Assembly (NCBI GenBank): GCA_902535565.1 | Contig: CACAUH010000044.1 | Location: 1 to 11,277, forward strand | DNA length: 11,277 nt | Direction of reading: 5' to 3' | Source: an uncultured Bacteroidota bacterium | Lineage (GTDB): Bacteria; Bacteroidota; Bacteroidia; Flavobacteriales; UA16 | Shown here: one piece after another, positions 7,246 through 11,277 of the stretch | Layout: the number at the start of each line of letters is the position of its first letter | How positions within the stretch are numbered: the stretch's first letter is position 1 | Notes under the pieces: model-generated | Told to the model about the DNA's origin: nothing | The model's database searches: none | Seen by the model: only the letters and a program-made list of their open reading frames with translations | Made by a program: the position numbers and the translations under genes

Positions 7246-8280
7246 TCAAAGATGGCGTCGGATCAGGTCGGTCACTGCATCGGCCCAATCGTCTTCAGCG
7301 TTGAGGCTGGGAACGAGGTCGAGGTGTTCACCGCCACCTTCTTCGAAAATCTCGACATATTCCTCTCCGATTTCGACCGTTGTTTCGAGGCAGTCTGCCA
7401 CGAAAGCAGGGGAGAAGACCAACATCCGTTTGTCCCCCGCCTTGGCGCGCTCTTCGATGACCTTGTCGCTGAACGGCGTGAGCCACTTTTTGTCCAGACG
7501 ACTTTGGAAGGCCACAGAGTAACGGTCTTCTGGAATGCCCAATCGGTCGACCAGCGCTCGAGTCGTGGCGAAGCAGGTGGCTTTGTAGCAGAATTTGTTC
7601 TCCTCGTTGATTTCCGATTCACAGCTGTGGTTTGCGCAACGGCGGTCTTCGTAGACCTTGTCTACCTGTCGTGTAGGGACACCGTGGTAGCTGAATAGGA
7701 TGTGGTCGTAGCTCTCCAAATCAAAGGACTTTGCTCTGTTTTCGAAGCAAGAGAGGTAGCCATCATCGTCCCAGTATTGGCTGATCATCCGCACTTCTGG
7801 AATGACATACCACTTTGAAATCAGACGCATGGCCTCTTGGTGGGTGCTGCCTGTGGTGGCGGAAGCATATTGAGCATAGAGTGGAAGGATGACAATTCGG
7901 TCGTAGCTACACGCGCGCATTTCCTCCAGAACCTTGGGCATTCCTGGGTTCTGGTATCGCATGGCAAAATGCACGTGCAAGTCACCCAATTCAGGGTGAG
8001 CGGACGATAGGGCGGCGCAACGCTCAGCCACCTTTCTGGTCAATTCCAAGCCATGCAGCAGCAGTGGAGAACCTTCTTTGGTCCACACTTTCTTGTATTC
8101 GCGCGAACTTCTGAAGCGCCGAAGTGGGGAAATGATGCCGCGTACGAGGATTTGTCGGGGGAGCCAGGGAATGTCGATGACCCTGCCATCCGATAGAAAC
8201 TCCGTGAGGTAGCGGCCAACAGCAGCCGGCCCCGGGTTGTCCGGAGTGCCGAGGTTGATGATGAGGATGCCAGTCTTCAT
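7246..8280 (-). CDS. hemH: Ferrochelatase
   Basis: A 344-residue enzyme that inserts ferrous iron into protoporphyrin IX (or coproporphyrin III in some lineages) at the end of heme synthesis. Visible signatures are the N-terminal ILIINLGTPDNP (5-16), YLTEFLSDGRVIDIPWLPRQ (24-43), RYQNPGMP (108-115), YAQYASATTGST (135-146), SYHGVP (197-202, with catalytic-type His199), FQSRLDKKWLTPF (258-270) and SPAFVADCLETTVEI (290-304, with Glu299). A cysteine cluster (Cys215, 220, 231, 236; CX4CX10CX4C) lies just after the catalytic histidine. The start is set at ATG 8280 because MKTGILIINLGTP is the family's normal opening; the frame stays open 12 codons further to 8316, but that stretch does not look conserved. 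It ends 3 bases before pabB. The tail lacks any extra C-terminal domain or membrane anchor. Confidence 0.95.
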   Translation of the reverse strand: MKTGILIINLGTPDNPGPAAVGRYLTEFLSDGRVIDIPWLPRQILVRGIISPLRRFRSSREYKKVWTKEGSPLLLHGLELTRKVAERCAALSSAHPELGDLHVHFAMRYQNPGMPKVLEEMRACSYDRIVILPLYAQYASATTGSTHQEAMRLISKWYVIPEVRMISQYWDDDGYLSCFENRAKSFDLESYDHILFSYHGVPTRQVDKVYEDRRCANHSCESEINEENKFCYKATCFATTRALVDRLGIPEDRYSVAFQSRLDKKWLTPFSDKVIEERAKAGDKRMLVFSPAFVADCLETTVEIGEEYVEIFEEGGGEHLDLVPSLNAEDDWADAVTDLIRRHL

Positions 8281-8346
8281 GGTTGCGGACGAGATCAGAC
8301 TCGGAAAAGGGAACAATCGTCCCCCCGTCCGGGTTCGCTCCGAGAA
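8281..8346. other. Intergenic spacer between lpd and hemH
   Basis: These 66 bases separate the lpd stop from the hemH ATG. No recognisable promoter box, ribosome-binding site or T-tailed hairpin is present. Read in the transcription direction there is a G-run (CGGACGGGGGGACG) in the middle and a distant 6-bp inverted repeat, which is too weak for a terminator. Read-through from lpd into hemH is therefore plausible. Confidence 0.3.
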
Positions 8347-9750
8347 TTAGATGTGCAATGCTCGGTCCCCAGTCGCGGCAAGGGCAGCTTCCTTGACCGC
8401 TTCAGTGAAGGTGGGGTGTGCGTGGCTCATTCGGGCCACATCCTCAGCGGAGGCCCGGTATTCCATCGCGACGACAGCCTCGGCAATCATGTCGGCTGCA
8501 CGAGGCCCACAGATGTGAACGCCCAAAATTTCGTCTGTATCGGCGTGGGCCAGCACTTTGACCACGCCATCGGTGTCCATGGAAGCGCGGGCGCGGCCAG
8601 AGGCTTTAAAAGGAAAGCTTCCAGTTTTGTAGGCAACGCCATCGGCCTTGAGTTGCTCTTCCGTTTGTCCCACCGCAGCCACTTCGGGCCAGGTGTAGAC
8701 AACACCGGGGATGAGATTGTAGTCGAGGTGGGGCTTTTGGCCAGCCATGTGTTCCACGGCACAGATGCCCTCTTCTTCGGCCTTGTGGGCGAGCATGGCG
8801 CCCTTGACCACATCTCCAATGGCATAAATGTGCGGCTGCGCAGTGCGCAGGTGTGCGTCCACTTCAACGCGGCCGCGGGAGTCGACGGCAATACCGGCCT
8901 TATCCAATCCGAGGCCTTCGGTGTAGGGCTTGCGGCCCACGGCCACGAGGCAGTAATCGGCTTCCCAGGTGACCTCTTCTCCTTTCTTGTTGTCGGCCTT
9001 GACGACGGCCTTATCTCCCGCGTTGAGGACCTCTTTCACCCCGTGGGAAAGGTGGAATTTGACGCCAATTTTCTTCATGGCACGCTGCAGCTCTTTGCCC
9101 ATGGAGCGGTCCATCGTCGGGATGATGGCGTTTTGGTACTCGACCACGTGCACTTCCGTTCCGAGTCGGGCATAGACCGACCCGAGTTCGAGACCGATGA
9201 CACCACCCCCGATGATGACCATCCGTTTGGGCAGAGCCGGCAGCTCCAGAGCCTCTGTGGACGTGATGATGCGATCGCCATCCAATTGGATGAAGGGCAG
9301 GCTGGCAGGTTCGGAGCCAGTGGCAATGAGGATGCGATCGGCCTGAATTTGTTCGGCCTTTCCATCTGCGGATTTCACCTCCAATGTGTTCGCATCGATG
9401 AAGGAACCCCACCCTTGAAGGACCGAAATCCCATTCTTTTCCATCAAGAAGTCGACCCCTGCAACAGTCTGGTCGACCACCTCTTGTTTCCGGGCAATCA
9501 TCCGAGGGAAATCGATGCCCAGTTCAGAGACTTGAATGCCGTGGATGTCAAATTCCTTCTTGGCTTTGAGATAGTGTTCAGAGCTGTCTAGGAGGGCTTT
9601 GGACGGAATGCAACCCACGTTTAGGCAGGTGCCACCGAGGGTGCTGCGCTTTTCGATGAGCGCTGTTTTCAATCCAAGTTGAGCGCCCCGGATGGCGGCT
9701 ACATATCCACCTGGGCCGGCGCCGATGACCACGAGATCGTACTTGTCCAT
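8347..9750 (-). CDS. lpd: Dihydrolipoamide dehydrogenase (E3)
   Basis: A 467-residue flavoprotein disulfide reductase that reoxidises dihydrolipoamide with NAD+ for the pyruvate, 2-oxoglutarate and branched-chain 2-oxoacid dehydrogenases and the glycine cleavage system. Visible features are the FAD-binding GAGPGG (10-15), the redox disulfide GGTCLNVGCIPSKALLD (39-55, Cys42/Cys47), NAD-binding GGGVIGLELG (181-190), the second FAD contact IYAIGDV (308-314), and the dimerisation domain ending with HAHPTFTEAV (443-452), where His445 and Glu450 form the catalytic pair. This set, especially CLNVGC and HAHPT, separates it from mercuric and glutathione reductases. The ATG at 9750 (MDKYDLVVIG) is chosen; the frame is open 37 codons upstream, but that extension is low-complexity and unlike the family. 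It stands without E1 or E2 genes, as a shared E3 often does. It is probably the first gene of the leftward cluster. Confidence 0.96.
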   Translation of the reverse strand: MDKYDLVVIGAGPGGYVAAIRGAQLGLKTALIEKRSTLGGTCLNVGCIPSKALLDSSEHYLKAKKEFDIHGIQVSELGIDFPRMIARKQEVVDQTVAGVDFLMEKNGISVLQGWGSFIDANTLEVKSADGKAEQIQADRILIATGSEPASLPFIQLDGDRIITSTEALELPALPKRMVIIGGGVIGLELGSVYARLGTEVHVVEYQNAIIPTMDRSMGKELQRAMKKIGVKFHLSHGVKEVLNAGDKAVVKADNKKGEEVTWEADYCLVAVGRKPYTEGLGLDKAGIAVDSRGRVEVDAHLRTAQPHIYAIGDVVKGAMLAHKAEEEGICAVEHMAGQKPHLDYNLIPGVVYTWPEVAAVGQTEEQLKADGVAYKTGSFPFKASGRARASMDTDGVVKVLAHADTDEILGVHICGPRAADMIAEAVVAMEYRASAEDVARMSHAHPTFTEAVKEAALAATGDRALHI

Positions 9751-9842
9751 TGGATGCGAACGGTTAAGATGCGAAGGTAATTCGGCATGAGCTGCCCTGC
9801 ACGTTCGATTCGTGGACTGTGCCTTTCCTTTGCCGCTCGACC
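9751..9842. promoter_or_regulatory. Divergent intergenic region between lpd and the RND exporter gene
   Basis: These 92 bases separate two genes transcribed away from each other, so the promoters of both are expected here. On the minus strand, TACCTTCG (plus-strand 9772-9779) matches five of the six fixed bases of the Bacteroidota -7 consensus TAnnTTTG and would start a transcript roughly 15 bases before the lpd ATG. I see no -33 TTTG at the right distance, so this is only a candidate. On the plus strand nothing is better than four of six. No Shine-Dalgarno sequence precedes either start. Confidence 0.4.
9753..9775. repeat. 8-bp direct repeat GATGCGAA upstream of lpd
   Basis: GATGCGAA occurs at 9753-9760 and again at 9768-9775, a period of 15 bases with a 7-base A/T-containing spacer (CGGTTAA). 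Read in the lpd direction it is TTCGCATC twice, ending 2 bases before the lpd ATG; the upstream copy overlaps the candidate -7 element. It could be an operator for a regulator of lpd or simply chance. The repeat itself is plain in the sequence; the role is unknown. Confidence 0.55.
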
Positions 9843-11277
9843 ATGTGGTCTCGGCTTGCAACTTTCATCCTTAGGGGACGCCTCCCCATCCTGCTTGTCC
9901 TCGCGGCAATCACGGCCGGTATGGCCATGCGCATCGATGAGCTCGGGATTCGCTACAAATTCGGCGGGCTGCTTCCCGATGACGACCCGGCCTTGGTGGC
10001 ATACAATAATTTCTTGGACGAATTCGGCGAGGAAGGCAACGTTGTGGCACTGGGCATCCAGGATGGGCGACTGGACTCTTTGGCGGTGTTTCGCGCCTGG
10101 TGGGATTTGGACTCGGTGTTGCGGTCCATCCGCGTGCCCGTAGACAGCCTTCGGCCCGACGGAACACGATGGGACACGCATGTGGTCGACAGCGTGTTTG
10201 GCTTTCGGACGGCGGTCGAGCTCGTGCGGGTGGACGACCCGAAATCCTTTGCTGTTGAACCGGTGTTTCAATCCCTCCCGGACAGCCAGGCCGCTCTTGA
10301 TAGTGTATTACTGCGCCTCCGGGCGCTCCCATTTTACGAGGGGTTCTTACACACGGAATCAGGGGCGACTATCCAGATGATCTATGTGAATGCGCCGCTC
10401 TTCAATTCGGAGAACCGAGGGCGCAGTGTGGAGTTGCTGGTGGAAGAGGTGGAGCGTTTTGAGGCGGAGACCGGTGTAGACGTGCACATCTCGGGTTTGC
10501 CCTACATCCGAACAGAGGTCACGACCAAAATCAAGCGAGAACTGGGCCTGTTTATCGCACTCGCAGCGATTGTGACGGCCCTGCTTCTGTTGCTGTTTTT
10601 CCGAAATGTGGTGGTGATGACGGTGTGCATGCTGGTGGTCGGCACAGGGGTAGTTTGGTCGCTCGGCAGCATCGTGCTCTTCGGTTATCAATTGACCGCC
10701 CTCATGGGCCTCATTCCGCCGCTGATGATTGTTATCGGTGTGCCCAATTGCATATACCTGCTCAACAAGTACCACGCGGAATACAAGCGACACGGCAACA
10801 AGGGACTGGCGTTGACCCGCATGGTGCGGAAGGTGGGCAATGCCACGTTCATGACCAACGCGACGACAGCGTTGGGTTTCGCGGCTTTCATGTTCACCAC
10901 CAGCGATGTGCTTAAGCAGTTTGGGGTTATTGCGTCGGTCAACATCCTCGCGATGTTCTGCATCTCTCTTTTGATTATTCCGGCGGTGTTCAGTTGGCTT
11001 CCACCGCCTCGGAGCAGCCATGTTCGGCACCTTGATCGTCGTTGGGTTTCCCTTGTGGTGCAGCGGCTCGAACGGGCAGTAAGCCACCATCGCAGCGCGG
11101 TGTACATCACAACGGTGGCGGTTCTGATTCTGGGGGGCTTCGGAATTTCACAAATCAAGGTGACGGGCAATGTGGCGGGGGACCTGCCTCAAGAGGATGC
11201 GATTCTGACCGACTTGCATTGGTTTGAGGACCGATTCGGCGGGGTCATGCCGTTTGAAGTCATGATCGAGACGGACA
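9843..11277 (+). CDS. RND/MMPL-superfamily exporter, N-terminal part (runs off right edge)
   Basis: An open frame of 478 codons from ATG 9843 to the edge, opening MWSRLATFILRGRLPILLV. The layout is that of the first half of an MMPL/patched-type RND protein: TM1 (about 12-29), a periplasmic domain (about 30-232, including GGLLPDDDPA at 41-50 and HISGLPYIRTEV at 215-226), TM2-TM6 (about 234-385: LFIALAAIVTALLLLLFF, then VVMTVCMLVVGTGVVWSL, then LMGLIPPLMIVIGVPNCIYL, then TNATTALGFAAFMFTT, then ILAMFCISLLIIPAVF), a cytoplasmic stretch (about 386-418), TM7 (about 419-437) and the start of the second periplasmic domain. Such proteins export lipids, hopanoids, siderophores or drugs; the substrate here cannot be told. 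In TM4 the usual Asp-Tyr pair reads Pro301-Asn302. An in-frame GTG at 9819 is a less likely start. No membrane-fusion or outer-membrane partner gene is visible. It is divergent from lpd and probably regulated separately. Confidence 0.87.
   Translation, partial: MWSRLATFILRGRLPILLVLAAITAGMAMRIDELGIRYKFGGLLPDDDPALVAYNNFLDEFGEEGNVVALGIQDGRLDSLAVFRAWWDLDSVLRSIRVPVDSLRPDGTRWDTHVVDSVFGFRTAVELVRVDDPKSFAVEPVFQSLPDSQAALDSVLLRLRALPFYEGFLHTESGATIQMIYVNAPLFNSENRGRSVELLVEEVERFEAETGVDVHISGLPYIRTEVTTKIKRELGLFIALAAIVTALLLLLFFRNVVVMTVCMLVVGTGVVWSLGSIVLFGYQLTALMGLIPPLMIVIGVPNCIYLLNKYHAEYKRHGNKGLALTRMVRKVGNATFMTNATTALGFAAFMFTTSDVLKQFGVIASVNILAMFCISLLIIPAVFSWLPPPRSSHVRHLDRRWVSLVVQRLERAVSHHRSAVYITTVAVLILGGFGISQIKVTGNVAGDLPQEDAILTDLHWFEDRFGGVMPFEVMIETD

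Noticed and set aside
8281..8316. N-terminal extension of hemH by 12 codons to 8316
   Set aside because: Ferrochelatases normally open a few residues before the NLGTP motif; the extra residues are not conserved.
8300..8344. Inverted repeat CTCGGA / TCCGAG between lpd and hemH as a terminator
   Set aside because: The stem is only 6 bp with a loop of more than 30 bases and no T-tract follows in the transcription direction.
8353..9591. A 412-codon open frame on the plus strand opposite lpd
   Set aside because: It lies wholly antisense to a well-conserved enzyme, its translation has no family resemblance, and long stop-free antisense frames are common in GC-rich coding DNA.
9751..9861. N-terminal extension of lpd by 37 codons to 9861
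   Set aside because: The extension would cross the divergent region and the exporter start, and the family normally begins at the MDKYDLVVIG position.
9699..10271. A 190-codon minus-strand frame across the divergent region and the exporter start
   Set aside because: It overlaps the starts of both lpd and the exporter and has no recognisable motif.
10359..11090. A 243-codon open frame on the minus strand within the exporter gene
   Set aside because: The plus frame encodes clear transmembrane segments of an MMPL-type protein; the antisense product is rich in His, Arg and Gln, typical of a shadow frame.
1..11277. Search for mobile elements, CRISPR arrays, tRNA/rRNA genes, toxin-antitoxin pairs or phage genes
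   Set aside because: No transposase, integrase, direct-repeat array, cloverleaf-like segment or small paired genes were seen; the coding space is filled by ordinary chromosomal genes.

Overview
This window looks like a chromosomal housekeeping segment of a Gram-negative bacterium, most likely a GC-rich member of the Bacteroidota. The pointers are: protein family variants that resemble Bacteroidota versions (the YifB/ComM N-terminus, the PabB motif GDIYELNLCRE, the cysteine-bearing ferrochelatase and the MMPL-type transporter); starts that lack clear Shine-Dalgarno sequences; and envelope genes (DsbD, GmhA) that imply a periplasm and an outer membrane. The lineage call is inference from recalled family features, not from a search.

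Layout. Eight genes run leftward on the minus strand from about 9750 to the left edge, and one gene runs rightward from 9843 to the right edge. In transcription order the minus genes are: lpd (dihydrolipoamide dehydrogenase, 9750-8347); hemH (ferrochelatase, 8280-7246); pabB (aminodeoxychorismate synthase component I, 7242-5908); tilS (tRNA-Ile lysidine synthetase, 5918-4551); a YhhQ-type queuosine precursor transporter (4538-3804); dsbD (3719-1272); gmhA (1190-612); and the N-terminal 199 codons of a YifB/ComM-type AAA+ ATPase (597 to beyond position 1). The plus gene (9843 to beyond 11277) is the N-terminal 478 codons of an RND/MMPL-superfamily exporter. Neither edge gene is complete here.

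Gene relations. hemH, pabB, tilS and yhhQ are packed with gaps of 3, -11 (overlap) and 12 bases, so they are probably one transcript with translational coupling between pabB and tilS. The spaces before hemH, dsbD and gmhA are 66, 84 and 81 bases; these could hold weak promoters, but I see no convincing terminator or promoter in them. The functions are mixed metabolism: E3 of the 2-oxoacid dehydrogenases, the last step of heme synthesis, folate precursor synthesis, two functions serving tRNA wobble position 34, periplasmic thiol reduction and LPS heptose synthesis. The only divergent intergenic region (9751-9842) carries an 8-bp direct repeat next to the lpd start.

I found no mobile element, CRISPR array, rRNA or tRNA gene, phage gene or defence system, and nothing that amounts to a new multi-gene system. 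The most notable points are a DsbD with a duplicated N-terminal periplasmic redox domain that keeps all four cysteines in both copies, and an RND-type transporter in which the usual Asp-Tyr pair of TM4 reads Pro-Asn.
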